Part shown: one piece after another, positions 46,183 to 55,001 of the stretch
Numbering within the stretch: the first letter of the stretch is position 1
How the letters are laid out: each line of letters begins with the position of its first letter
DNA from: C-114 sp963719285
Lineage (GTDB): Bacteria; Chloroflexota; Limnocylindria; Limnocylindrales; CSP1-4
Assembly: GCA_963719285.1 (NCBI GenBank)
Contig: CAVRBO010000003.1
Span: 248,001-312,000 of the forward strand
DNA length: 64,000 bases
Direction of reading: 5' to 3'
The notes under the pieces: model-generated
What the model saw: the letters and a program-made list of their open reading frames with translations, nothing else
What the model was told of the DNA's origin: nothing
Database searches by the model: none
Translations under genes and position numbers: made by a program

Positions 46183-46207
46183 CCCCTCCCGTCCGGGCCA
46201 CGGCACG

Positions 46208-46213
46208 TACACT
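46208..46213 (+). promoter_or_regulatory. -10 box of the dolichyl-phosphate sugar synthase gene (leaderless)
   Basis: TACACT seven bases before ATG 46221; divergent from the box at 46177 only 26 bases away. Confidence 0.55.
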
Positions 46214-46220
46214 GCCGCGC

Positions 46221-47042
46221 ATGGATCCCCGCTCCCTCACGATCGTGCTGCCCGCCTACAACGAGGCGGAACGGATCGGGCCGGGCCTGGACGAGCTGTT
46301 CGGATACCTGCGGCGGCGCGGCGAGCAGGCACGCGACGGTGCGCCCGGCTCGTCGCGACTGCCGGCCGACACCCGCGTCCTCGTGGTGGACGACGGGAGC
46401 ACGGACGCGACCCTGGAGATCGTCCGAGCCCGCCCCGAAGCGACGACGCCGGGCGAGTCCGGCGTTCCCATGCTCAGCGTCATCGCGGTGCCGCACGGGG
46501 GCAAGGGCGCGGCCGTCCGGGCGGGGATGCTCGCCGTCGAGACGGACCTTGGCATCTTCTCCGACGCCGACATGGCGACGCCGCCCGACCAGATCCCGCT
46601 CCTCGTCGCGGCCCTGGACGACCACGATGTCGCGCTCGGCAGCCGCATCCAGCCCGACGGCCGGGACATGCGGGGCACCCAGCCGTTCTACCGGCGCATG
46701 CTCGGCAAGGCATTCCACCTGTTCGCCTCGTTCTGGGTCGTCGGCAAGGTCCAGGACACCCAGTGCGGGTTCAAGGGCTTCTCCCGTGACGCCGCGAGGG
46801 ACCTGTTCGCCGACCAGAAGATCACGAGCATCGTCTTCGACGTCGAGCTGATCTACCTCGCCCGGCGGCGCGGCTACCGGATCGCGATCGTGCCGATCCG
46901 CTGGTACGACAAGCGCGGCTCGCGGATGAGACCGGGTCTCGGTCTCGCCATGCGCGTCGGCCTGGACCTCCTGCGCATCCCGCTCATCCACCGGCGTGGG
47001 GCACGCGGAACGGAGATCAGCCGGTCCCGACCCGACCGATGA
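46221..47042 (+). CDS. GT2 dolichyl/polyprenyl-phosphate sugar synthase
   Basis: 273 residues, cytoplasmic GT-A fold. IVLPAYNEAERIG opens it, VVDDGSTDAT and FSDADMATPPDQI (the DxD metal site) follow, then SRIQPDGRDMRGTQPFYRRM and DTQCGFKGFSRDAA, all as in dolichyl-phosphate glucosyl- or mannosyltransferases (ALG5/DPM group). No C-terminal membrane helices. It would charge the lipid carrier used by the surrounding GT-C enzymes. Its stop overlaps the next start (ATGA at 47039). Confidence 0.9.
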   Translation: MDPRSLTIVLPAYNEAERIGPGLDELFGYLRRRGEQARDGAPGSSRLPADTRVLVVDDGSTDATLEIVRARPEATTPGESGVPMLSVIAVPHGGKGAAVRAGMLAVETDLGIFSDADMATPPDQIPLLVAALDDHDVALGSRIQPDGRDMRGTQPFYRRMLGKAFHLFASFWVVGKVQDTQCGFKGFSRDAARDLFADQKITSIVFDVELIYLARRRGYRIAIVPIRWYDKRGSRMRPGLGLAMRVGLDLLRIPLIHRRGARGTEISRSRPDR

Positions 47043-48256
47043 ACCAGTCCCGCCCCGGGGACCGCCCGTGGCTCGTGCCGGCGGCCGCGACCGCCCTCGT
47101 CGTCGTCTCGTTCTTCGTCTTCCTGCTGAGCGCGCGGACGTTCGACGCCCTCCGCCCCGACTTCTTCTACCTGGCCGATGCGTTCCTGCATGGCCGGGTG
47201 ACGATCCCCCAGCTCGGCCCGAACGATGTCGTCCCCGCCCCGGACGGACGGGTGTTCGTGCCGTTCGCGCCCTTCCCGGCGTTCATCCTCGTGCCCCTCG
47301 TCTGGCTGGTCGGGCCGGTCCAGGCGACCCTGTGGCAGCCGATCGTCAACGCGGGCATCGCCGCGGCCGACGTGGGGCTCGTCTTCTGGCTGGCCGCTCG
47401 GGCCGGCGTCACGGGCATCGGGACCCGGCTTTGGCTGGCGGTCCTGCTCGGCTTCAGCACCCAGATCTGGTGGGTCACGACCCGCGGCGGCGTGTGGCAC
47501 ACGGGCCACCTCGTCGCCACGTTCCTCACGCTGTGCGCTCTGATCGAGACCTTCGGCAAGCGCCGGCCGCTGCTCCTGGGCCTGCTCGGCGGGGCCGCGT
47601 TCCTCACCCGGGCGCCGCTCGCGTTCGCCATCCCGTTCTACGGGCTGATCTCCGGGCCGCCGGGCGCGAACGGCGCGCCGTGGTGGCACCCGAGGTCATG
47701 GCCGATCCGGACGTGGACGATCTTCGGGCTCGGCGTCCTGCCGAGCATCGTGTTCTTCCTGTGGTACGACTGGGTCCGCTTCGGGAGCGTGTTCGAGTCC
47801 GGCTACGCGCTGGCGACCCTGCCCGACTGGCTCCAGGCCCTGCGGGCGGAGGGCCTGTTCTCGATCTCGCACCTCGGGATGAACTTGGACTACCTGTTCC
47901 TCCACCGGCCGAACCCGATCCCCGACTTCCCGTTCTTCCGGCCCGACGGGCTGGGCATGTCGATCGTCATCACGAGCCCCGGGCTTGGCGCCTGGCGGCC
48001 CTCGCCCCGTGGCGGTCGGGCCTGGCCCGGGCGCTGGCGATCACCGCAGCTGATCGTCCTCATCCCGAGCCTGCTCTACTACGGCGGCGGCTGGCTCCAG
48101 TACGGCTACCGCTACGCGCTCGACTCGATCCCGTTCGTCGTCGCCCTGTGCGCACTGGCGGCCGCGAAGCGCGGCCTCGGCTGGGGCTGGCGCCTGGCCA
48201 TCACGTTCGGCGTCGTCGTGGGCCTGGCCGGCGTCTACTGGGCGTTCCACATCTAG
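47039..48256 (+). CDS. GT-C type membrane protein, GT39-like
   Basis: 405 residues with about nine membrane helices. The first loop reads LRPDFFYLADAFLHGRVTI, a Dxx(F/Y) acidic site like that of related GT-C proteins; IWWVTTRGGVWHTGHL and GAAFLTRAPLAFAIPFYG helices follow. It is coupled by ATGA to the lipid-sugar synthase, which supports use of its product as donor. Naming is by fold pattern and context only. Confidence 0.7.
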   Translation: MNQSRPGDRPWLVPAAATALVVVSFFVFLLSARTFDALRPDFFYLADAFLHGRVTIPQLGPNDVVPAPDGRVFVPFAPFPAFILVPLVWLVGPVQATLWQPIVNAGIAAADVGLVFWLAARAGVTGIGTRLWLAVLLGFSTQIWWVTTRGGVWHTGHLVATFLTLCALIETFGKRRPLLLGLLGGAAFLTRAPLAFAIPFYGLISGPPGANGAPWWHPRSWPIRTWTIFGLGVLPSIVFFLWYDWVRFGSVFESGYALATLPDWLQALRAEGLFSISHLGMNLDYLFLHRPNPIPDFPFFRPDGLGMSIVITSPGLGAWRPSPRGGRAWPGRWRSPQLIVLIPSLLYYGGGWLQYGYRYALDSIPFVVALCALAAAKRGLGWGWRLAITFGVVVGLAGVYWAFHI

Positions 48257-48302
48257 CGGGGCCGGCCCGGTTTCCCGCTCGAACCGGGGTGGACGCCGCC
48301 GG

Positions 48303-48308
48303 TATGCT
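48303..48308 (+). promoter_or_regulatory. -10 box of the third GT87 gene (leaderless)
   Basis: TATGCT six bases before GTG 48315. Confidence 0.5.
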
Positions 48309-48314
48309 CGCCGC

Positions 48315-49250
48315 GTGGTACTGACGGGGGATGCCGGTGCGGCCGCGCACCCCCCACCCTTGCGCCCGATGGCCCCGACGTTACGCGACCGGTTCGCCCG
48401 GTACGGTCCGATCCTCGGCGTGCTCCTGGTGGGCGCCGCTTATGCCCTCTGGCAGCTGGCGGGCGGCGCGCCCGAATCCCAGGATTCGAAGGCGTACTAC
48501 CTGGCCGGGCTGGACGACCCGTATGGCCGGGGCGATGTCGGGAACGACTACGCGTTCCTCTACTCGCCGGCGTTCAGCCAGCTGATGCTGCCGTTTCGGC
48601 TCCTGCCGATCGGCGTCTTCCCGGCGGTCTGGACGATGCTCCTGATCGTGGCCCTGGCGTGGACCGCGGGCCGGCTGTCGCTGCCGCTGCTGCTCCTCCA
48701 GCCGGTCGTCGCCTCGATCGCCCTGGGCAACATCGAGATCCTCATGGCCGCCGCGATCGTCGCCGGCTTCCGCTACCCGGCGACGTGGTCGTTCATCCTC
48801 CTCTCGAAGGTGACGCCCGGCGTGGGACTCGTCTGGTTCGCGGTGCGACGCGAGTGGCGCCACCTCGTCATCGCCCTTGGCGTGACCGCGGCCATCGTGC
48901 TGGTCTCGTTCGTGCTGGCGCCGCAGCTGTGGGCCGACTGGCTCGCGCTCCTGGCACGCAACAACGCCGCCGACTTCCGGTTGCCGGTCGTGCCCGGGCC
49001 CCTCGTCCTCCGTGTCGCGATCGCGGCCGCGCTCATCGCCTGGGGCGGCCTGACCGACCGGCGCTGGACGGTGCCGGTGGGAGCCGCGCTGGCCGTGCCG
49101 GTGGGCTACTTCACGCTCTTCGCCATCGCGGCCGTGGGCCTGGCGGGGATCGCGATCCGGACGCCGGGCTTCACGATCCGGGGCACGATCGTGACCGTCA
49201 CGGGCTGGCTGACCCGCCGGACGGCCCCGCCCGTGGAGGCGACCCGATGA
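48315..49250 (+). CDS. Short GT87-like (DUF2029) membrane protein
   Basis: 311 residues, about eight membrane helices. SQDSKAYYLAGLDDPYGRGD carries acidic loop residues, FLYSPAFSQLMLPFRLLP matches the Y-x-P-P-like GT87 segment, and LLSKVTPGVGLVWFAVRREW is the conserved K-x-P helix. GTG 48315 is preferred because TATGCT stands six bases upstream; ATG 48369 is the alternative and removes 18 residues. The end overlaps the next gene by ATGA. Confidence 0.75.
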   Translation: MVLTGDAGAAAHPPPLRPMAPTLRDRFARYGPILGVLLVGAAYALWQLAGGAPESQDSKAYYLAGLDDPYGRGDVGNDYAFLYSPAFSQLMLPFRLLPIGVFPAVWTMLLIVALAWTAGRLSLPLLLLQPVVASIALGNIEILMAAAIVAGFRYPATWSFILLSKVTPGVGLVWFAVRREWRHLVIALGVTAAIVLVSFVLAPQLWADWLALLARNNAADFRLPVVPGPLVLRVAIAAALIAWGGLTDRRWTVPVGAALAVPVGYFTLFAIAAVGLAGIAIRTPGFTIRGTIVTVTGWLTRRTAPPVEATR

Positions 49251-50438
49251 CCGCGCCCGAGCGCACCGCGGACCACCCGGCGGCCCCCCGCGTGCGCCCC
49301 CTCGCCATGGGGCGGGTGGACCTGCGCCGCGCGCTGAGCCGGGATCCGTGCGGCGATCGCCCTCGACCGATCGCTCGTGGCGGCGTTCGTCGTCTCGCGC
49401 CTGCTCGTCCTGGCCGCGGCCGTCGCCGCCGAGACGCTCATCGTCCGCAACCCGGCCCTCACCGGCGGCGACGGCGCCCCGATCCTGCGCAGCCTGACGT
49501 CGTGGGACGGCACGTTCCTGCTCGGGATCGTCCGCGACGGCTATCACGCGGCCGCGGTCACCGGCACGTACCACGACTATGCGTTCCTGCCGCTCTACCC
49601 GGCGATCGTGCGCGTCCTCTCGGCGCCATGGCCGGCCTTCGCCGGGCTCGTGGCGGTCATCGTCAGCAACGTCGCGTTCCTCATCTCGCTCGGTCTGCTC
49701 GTCTCGCTCGGCGAGAAGGTCGTCGGGCGCGGCCGCGCCCGCATCGGTGCCCTGTACCTCGCGGTCTTCCCGTTCAGCGCCGTGTTCTCCATGTCGTACA
49801 CGGAGAGCCTGTTCCTCATGCTCGCCCTTGGCGCGTTCCTCGCCGCGGAGCACGACCGCCGGGCGGTGGCCGGCATCCTGTTCGGACTGGCCTGCCTGAC
49901 CCGCCTCCAGGGCGCGGTCATGCTCGTGCCGCTCGGGCTGATCCTGCTCAGCCGCGACGGCTGGCGGCCGCGGCTGTCGCAGGCGTGGCTGGCCCTGGGC
50001 CCCATCGCCTCCGGTTCGTTCCTCCTGTTCGTGGCGAACCTCACGGGGAGCACGAGCGGTTACCTCGACGCCCAGGTGGGCTGGGGCCGGACCGGGGTCG
50101 GCACGGCCGCCTCGAACGGCGGCAGCATCGCCGACATGTTCTCGCCGTACCAGGCGAGCCTGCTCCTCGTCCTGGGTGTGGCGGTCTTCCTGCTCGTCTA
50201 TGTCCGTGCCGACAAGATCCCGCTGGCGTACGCCCTGCTGCCCGTCCTGACCCTGGGACTGGCGTTCTCGAGCGGCCTCCTCGAGGCCATCGGGCGGATC
50301 GCGATGCTGGCCTTCCCGTACGTCTGGATCCTGGCCGGCCGGCGCTCTGCGGCGTTCCGGCGGACCTGGCCGATGCTGTCGGCCGGGTTGATGACCCTCC
50401 TCGCCGTGCTCATGTTCGGTGGGTATTACGTTCCATGA
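49247..50438 (+). CDS. PIG-V/GPI-mannosyltransferase-2-like membrane protein (one frameshift)
   Basis: ATG 49247 overlaps the previous stop and opens MTAPERTADHPAAP ... LSR. Near 49341, in a GGG run, the frame moves by one base; dropping one G gives the smooth reading LSRIRAAIALDRSLVAAF. From there it is open to 50438. About nine membrane helices, with TSWDGTFLLGIVRDGYH (the W-D loop of the PIG-V family), LPLYPAIVRVL, and FPFSAVFSMSYTESLFLMLA with CLTRLQGAVM, all typical. GTG 49377 could start a shorter protein if the shift is real. About 396 residues when joined. Confidence 0.78.
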
Positions 50439-52594
50439 CTGCCCGAGTGATCCCGTCCGCCCTCACCCGCCCGGTCGCGCCCCTGGCCGGGAACGCGGTC
50501 CGGCTGTTCCTCACGAGCGCGACGATCCTGTTCGTCGAGCTGCTGCTCATCCGCTGGGTGCCGGCCAACGTCGTCTACGTGGGCTACTTCAGCAACTTCC
50601 TGCTGATGGCCAGCTTCCTCGGCATCGGCGCCGGGATCCTGTTCGGGCGGGACGCCAAGCGGGTGCCGATCTCGCCGTTCGCGCCGCTCCTGTTCGCGGT
50701 CGTCCTCCTCGTGACCCGGGCCCAGATCAACGTCCAGCTCGAGACCCCGAACGACATCTTCTTCGGGCCGAACAACAGCGGCTCGGCGAACGCGAACTTC
50801 CTCGTCCTGCCGTTCATCGTGATGCTCGTCACGGTCGTGATGGCCGGCCTGGCCATCCCGCTCGGCGGCCTGCTGACGTCCATGCGTCCGCTGCGAGCGT
50901 ACGCGATCGACATCGCGGGCTCGATGGCCGGGATCCTCGCGTTCACCCTGCTGTCCGCCGCCGGCACGTCGCCGCTGACCTGGTTCGCGATCGTCGCGAT
51001 CCTCCTGTCGCTCCTGGGCCTGGGCGTCGGCCTCAGCCGGCGGTCGTTGGTGACCGCCATCTCGATGGTCGGAGTGCTCGTCATCGCCCTGGGCGCCGAG
51101 GCGCACGGCGACGTCTGGTCGCCCTACTACCGGCTCCACGAGTACCAGGGCGGCGGGATCAACGCCCTCGACGCGAACGGGGTGCCCCACCAGGCGATGC
51201 TCCCGGTGTCGCAGTCGAAGGACTCGTTCTACGAGCAGATCTACCGCTGGTTCCCGGACCGCCACTTCGGCCGGGTCCTGATCGTGGGCGCCGGGAGCGG
51301 CACGGATACGGCGCTCCAGCTGTCGCACGGCGTCGATTCGATCGACGCGGTCGAGATCGACCCGGTCATCCAGTCGATCGGCGTGCGCGACCACCCCGAC
51401 CAGCCGTACTCCGACCCGCGGGTCCATCGCTTCGTGGACGACGGGCGGGCCTTCGTCCGCAATGCGACCGGCACGTACGACCTGGTCATCTTCGCGCTGC
51501 CGGATTCGCTCACCCTCGTCAGCACGTCCGCCAACCTGCGCCTCGAGTCGTTCCTGTTCACGAACCAGGCCTTCGCCAGCGTGCGCGACCACCTGTCCCC
51601 GAACGGGATCTTCGTCCTCTACAACTTCTACCGCGAGCCGTGGCTCGTCCAGAAGATGGCGGGCATGCTCGACAGCAGCTTCGGAACGGCGCCGATCGTG
51701 CGGCTCTACCCCGAGCTCGGCAACACGGCGGCGACACTGGCCGACGGCCCGGGCGTCGCGGCACTCAACGGCGGCCCACCGCCCGGCGACCACATCGACA
51801 GGCTGACCGAGGCGACTCCGCAGCCGGCCACGGACGACTGGCCGTTCCTCTACCTCAAGGAACCCCAGATCGCGCCGCAGTACCTCATCGCGCTCGGCGT
51901 GGTGCTCCTCTGGGCGCTGGTCCTCATCGCCCGCGGCGCGCAGCGGAGCGGGACGACATTCCGCCGGTTCAGCCCCCACTTCTTCGTCCTGGGCGTCGCG
52001 TTCCTGCTGCTCGAGACGCGCAGCCTGGTGACGTTCAGCCTGCTCTTCGGCTCGACCTGGATCGTCAACTCGCTCGTCTTCTTCGCGATCCTCGCCTCCG
52101 TCCTGGCGGCCATCGGCGTCAATGCCAGCTTCCCGATCCGCAACGCCCGCCCGCTCTACGCGGTGCTGTTCGGCGTCCTCGCGATCGGCTACCTCGCGCC
52201 GCCGGATTCGCTCCTCCTCGAGCCGGCCTGGCTGCGCTATGTGGTCGCCGGCGGCCTCACCTTCGCGCCCGTCTTCGTGGCCAACCTCGTGTTCAGCCGG
52301 TCGTTCCGCGACACCCGGACCGCCGACATGGCGTTCGCCTCGAACCTCCTTGGCGCGATGGTCGGCGGGGCCGTGGAGTACCTCGCGCTCATCACCGGCT
52401 ACCAGTCCCTGCTCCTCGTGGTCGCCGGCCTGTACGCCCTGGCGTACGTCTTCGCGACCCGCTTCCGCCGTCTCGCGGACCGGGATCTCGTGGACCTCGG
52501 CGGCGACGACGAGCCGTTCCAGGCGCCCGCGGCCGAACCCACCGCGGGCCCCGGGGCGGGTCTCGCCGCAACGACCGGGACGCCGGGCCTCTGA
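50435..52594 (+). CDS. Membrane-embedded spermidine-synthase-like methyltransferase-fold protein
   Basis: 719 residues in three parts: about six membrane helices (20-215), a SpeE-like Rossmann domain (about 240-460) and about seven more helices (475-685). The nucleotide/SAM-type loop VGAGSGTDT is at 284-292 and DAVEIDPVIQSIG follows. The active-site strand that reads D(S/A)xDP in true polyamine synthases reads LVIFALPDSL, so the catalytic Asp is absent and spermidine synthesis is doubtful. Start ATG 50435 overlaps the previous stop. Confidence 0.8.
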   Translation: MTARVIPSALTRPVAPLAGNAVRLFLTSATILFVELLLIRWVPANVVYVGYFSNFLLMASFLGIGAGILFGRDAKRVPISPFAPLLFAVVLLVTRAQINVQLETPNDIFFGPNNSGSANANFLVLPFIVMLVTVVMAGLAIPLGGLLTSMRPLRAYAIDIAGSMAGILAFTLLSAAGTSPLTWFAIVAILLSLLGLGVGLSRRSLVTAISMVGVLVIALGAEAHGDVWSPYYRLHEYQGGGINALDANGVPHQAMLPVSQSKDSFYEQIYRWFPDRHFGRVLIVGAGSGTDTALQLSHGVDSIDAVEIDPVIQSIGVRDHPDQPYSDPRVHRFVDDGRAFVRNATGTYDLVIFALPDSLTLVSTSANLRLESFLFTNQAFASVRDHLSPNGIFVLYNFYREPWLVQKMAGMLDSSFGTAPIVRLYPELGNTAATLADGPGVAALNGGPPPGDHIDRLTEATPQPATDDWPFLYLKEPQIAPQYLIALGVVLLWALVLIARGAQRSGTTFRRFSPHFFVLGVAFLLLETRSLVTFSLLFGSTWIVNSLVFFAILASVLAAIGVNASFPIRNARPLYAVLFGVLAIGYLAPPDSLLLEPAWLRYVVAGGLTFAPVFVANLVFSRSFRDTRTADMAFASNLLGAMVGGAVEYLALITGYQSLLLVVAGLYALAYVFATRFRRLADRDLVDLGGDDEPFQAPAAEPTAGPGAGLAATTGTPGL

Positions 52595-52599
52595 CCGGA

Positions 52600-52605
52600 T
52601 AGCCT
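52600..52605 (+). promoter_or_regulatory. -10 box of the second spermidine-synthase-like gene (leaderless)
   Basis: TAGCCT seven bases before ATG 52613, in the 18-base gap between the two genes. Confidence 0.45.
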
Positions 52606-52612
52606 TCGCGTG

Positions 52613-54934
52613 ATGCGAAGGCTGGTCCTGGCGATCTTCATCCTCTCGGGCGCGGCCGGCCTCGTGTACGAGGTCGTCTGGGCGCGCCAGCTCGTGCTCG
52701 TGTTCGGCAACACGACCCAGGCCGTCTCGGCGATCCTGACCGGGTTCTTCGGCGGGATGGCCATCGGCAGCGCGTTCGGCGGCCGGATCGCCGACCGGGT
52801 CCAGCGGACGTTGCGCCTGTACGGGATCCTCGAACTGATCCTGGTCGTCATCGTCCTGGCCACCCCGATCACGTTCCGCCTGCTCCACGAGGTCTACCGC
52901 GGCGCGTTCGGTTCGCTCGAGACCGCGCCGCTCGCGCTCGCGCTCGTCCGGTTCGTGCTTGCGCTGCTGGCCCTCGGCCCGGCGACGATCCTCATGGGAG
53001 CGACGCTGCCGACCCTCACCCGCCACCTGAGCGACCACGCTGACGAGCTGAGCGCGTCGTTCGGACGGTTGTACGCGGCGAACACGATCGGGGCGATCGT
53101 GGGGGCCGGGCTCGCCGGGTTCATCCTCATCGAGTGGCTCGGCCTGTCGGGGACGCTCCTCGTCGGCGCGGGCTGCTCCGGCACCGCCGGTATCCTCGCC
53201 CTGATCCTCGACCGGTTCCAGGTCGTCCGGGCGAGGGCCGCGGCGGCTCGCGCCCGCGTCCAGCGGACGCCCACGATCATCCGGGCCAGGCCGCTCATCC
53301 CGATCGCCGCGCGGCCCCGGCTCGCGATCTCGCTCGCGTTCGTGTCGGGCCTGACGGCCCTCGCCTACCAGGTGCTGTGGACGCGGCTCATCGCGTCGGG
53401 GACCGGCAACTCGACCTACGTCTTCTCGCTCATCCTCACGATCTTCCTGCTCGGCCTCGCGCTCGGCGCCCTTGCTTTCACGTTCCTGCGGACCCGGCTC
53501 CGGCGGATCGTTGACCTGCTGGCCGCCGCCCAGATCGCCATCGCCGTCCTGGGCGTGCTCGGCATGGTCGTGCTGATCAACAGCCTGGGCGGCGCGGCCA
53601 TGGACCTCACCACGTCCATCGGCGACCTGTTCGGCGATTTCGCCCAGAAGACGATCCTGGTCGTCCTGCCGGCGACGTTCGTCATGGGCCTGACCTTCCC
53701 GGCGGCCTCGAGCCTGGTGGCCGGTGAGGACGAGGAGATCGGCAGCCGGGCCGGCCTGCTGCTGGCGGCCAATACGTTCGGTGCGATCGTCGGGACATTC
53801 GTCGTGCCGTTCGTCGTCATCCCGCTCGTGGGGTCGCCGGTCGCGCTCGCGTTGGTGGCGATCGTCAACGCCGTGACCGGCATCGCCCTCGCGTTCGGCG
53901 GCCGGATCCAGGCGCGACTCCCCCGCTTCGCCACGGGGGCGCTGGGTGCCGTCGTCACTGCGGCCGTGGTCGTGGCGCTCGTCGGCGGGAAGCTGTTCAT
54001 CGACCCGAGCGTCGCCCGGATCCAGCGGGCCAACGGCATCATCGTCGGCGCGACCGAGGACGAGATCGCGTCGGTCCAGGCGGGCTCGATCAACGGGTCG
54101 AAGCAGCTCTGGGTCACCGGCACGTCGATGACCCTGCTCACGGTGGACGCGAAGCTCATGCCGGTCCTGCCGCTCATCCTGCGCCCCGATTCGAAGGCCG
54201 AGCTGACGATCGCGTTCGGGATGGGCTCGGCGTTCCGTGCCTCGCTCATCGCGGGGATGAAGACCGACGCCGTGGAGCTGGTGCCGTCCGTCCCGACGAT
54301 GTTCGGCGACTTCTACCCGGACGCCCAGAGCGTGCTGTCGAACCCCAACGGCCGGGTGATCATCGCCGACGGCCGGAACCACGTGGAGCTGACGGACCGG
54401 ACGTACGACATCATCGTGGTCGACCCGCCGCCGCCGATCGAGAGCTCCGGCGTGTCGGTCATCTCGTGCCTCGAGTTCTACCAGGCCGCCCACGACCGCC
54501 TGAACCCGGGCGGCGTGATGATGCAGTGGGTGCCGTACGGCCAGACGCTCGACGAGTTCAAGGCCCACGTCCGCACGTTCCACGCCGTCTACCCGAACGT
54601 CATCGTCGCCCAGGGCCCCGGCGGTTACGGCTTCTTCATGTTCGGCTCCGATCAGCCGATCGCCTTCGACGACGCCAAGCTCCGCGAGGTCCTGGCCCGC
54701 CCCGGGATCCTGGACGACATGACCTCCGCGTTCGACTCGCCCAAGCTCGACATCGACGGCTGGGCGGCCCGCATCCCCCAGCTCATCCGCCTGTCCGGCG
54801 ACCAGGTCGCCGCCTTCGCGGGGCCCGGGCCGCTGATCACGGACGATCATCCGCTGCCCGAGTACTTCCTTCTCCGGCACTGGCTCGGGACGCCATCGCC
54901 GCGCCTGTCGCCCAGCCAGGTCCACGCACCCTGA
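52613..54934 (+). CDS. Spermidine-synthase-like protein with N-terminal transporter-like membrane domain
   Basis: 773 residues. The first 470 hold two groups of about five to six helices with MFS-like loops (GGMAIGSAFGGRIADRVQR, LYAANTIGAIVGAGLAG repeated as LLLAANTFGAIVGTFVVPF). The C-terminal SpeE-like domain has FGMGS at 535-539 and VVDPPPP with Asp604 at the catalytic position. Membrane-fused SpeE proteins are known in many bacteria but their product is rarely established. ATG 52613 is preferred over GTG 52610 for its spacing from TAGCCT. Confidence 0.82.
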   Translation: MRRLVLAIFILSGAAGLVYEVVWARQLVLVFGNTTQAVSAILTGFFGGMAIGSAFGGRIADRVQRTLRLYGILELILVVIVLATPITFRLLHEVYRGAFGSLETAPLALALVRFVLALLALGPATILMGATLPTLTRHLSDHADELSASFGRLYAANTIGAIVGAGLAGFILIEWLGLSGTLLVGAGCSGTAGILALILDRFQVVRARAAAARARVQRTPTIIRARPLIPIAARPRLAISLAFVSGLTALAYQVLWTRLIASGTGNSTYVFSLILTIFLLGLALGALAFTFLRTRLRRIVDLLAAAQIAIAVLGVLGMVVLINSLGGAAMDLTTSIGDLFGDFAQKTILVVLPATFVMGLTFPAASSLVAGEDEEIGSRAGLLLAANTFGAIVGTFVVPFVVIPLVGSPVALALVAIVNAVTGIALAFGGRIQARLPRFATGALGAVVTAAVVVALVGGKLFIDPSVARIQRANGIIVGATEDEIASVQAGSINGSKQLWVTGTSMTLLTVDAKLMPVLPLILRPDSKAELTIAFGMGSAFRASLIAGMKTDAVELVPSVPTMFGDFYPDAQSVLSNPNGRVIIADGRNHVELTDRTYDIIVVDPPPPIESSGVSVISCLEFYQAAHDRLNPGGVMMQWVPYGQTLDEFKAHVRTFHAVYPNVIVAQGPGGYGFFMFGSDQPIAFDDAKLREVLARPGILDDMTSAFDSPKLDIDGWAARIPQLIRLSGDQVAAFAGPGPLITDDHPLPEYFLLRHWLGTPSPRLSPSQVHAP

Positions 54935-54988
54935 AGGGTTGCGTGGCCCCGGACGATTGCGTCGGCAAGCTTTCGGCGTTCCCGGTGA

Positions 54989-54994
54989 TATCCT
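54989..54994 (+). promoter_or_regulatory. -10 box of the acyltransferase gene (leaderless)
   Basis: TATCCT seven bases before GTG 55002. Confidence 0.55.
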
Positions 54995-55001
54995 CGCGCT
55001 C

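Noticed and set aside
45282..46991. A 569-residue start for the minus-strand GT87 gene at 46991
   Set aside because: The extra 274 residues are antisense to the GT2 gene and low in complexity; a TACTCT box and GTG at 46169 give a natural start.
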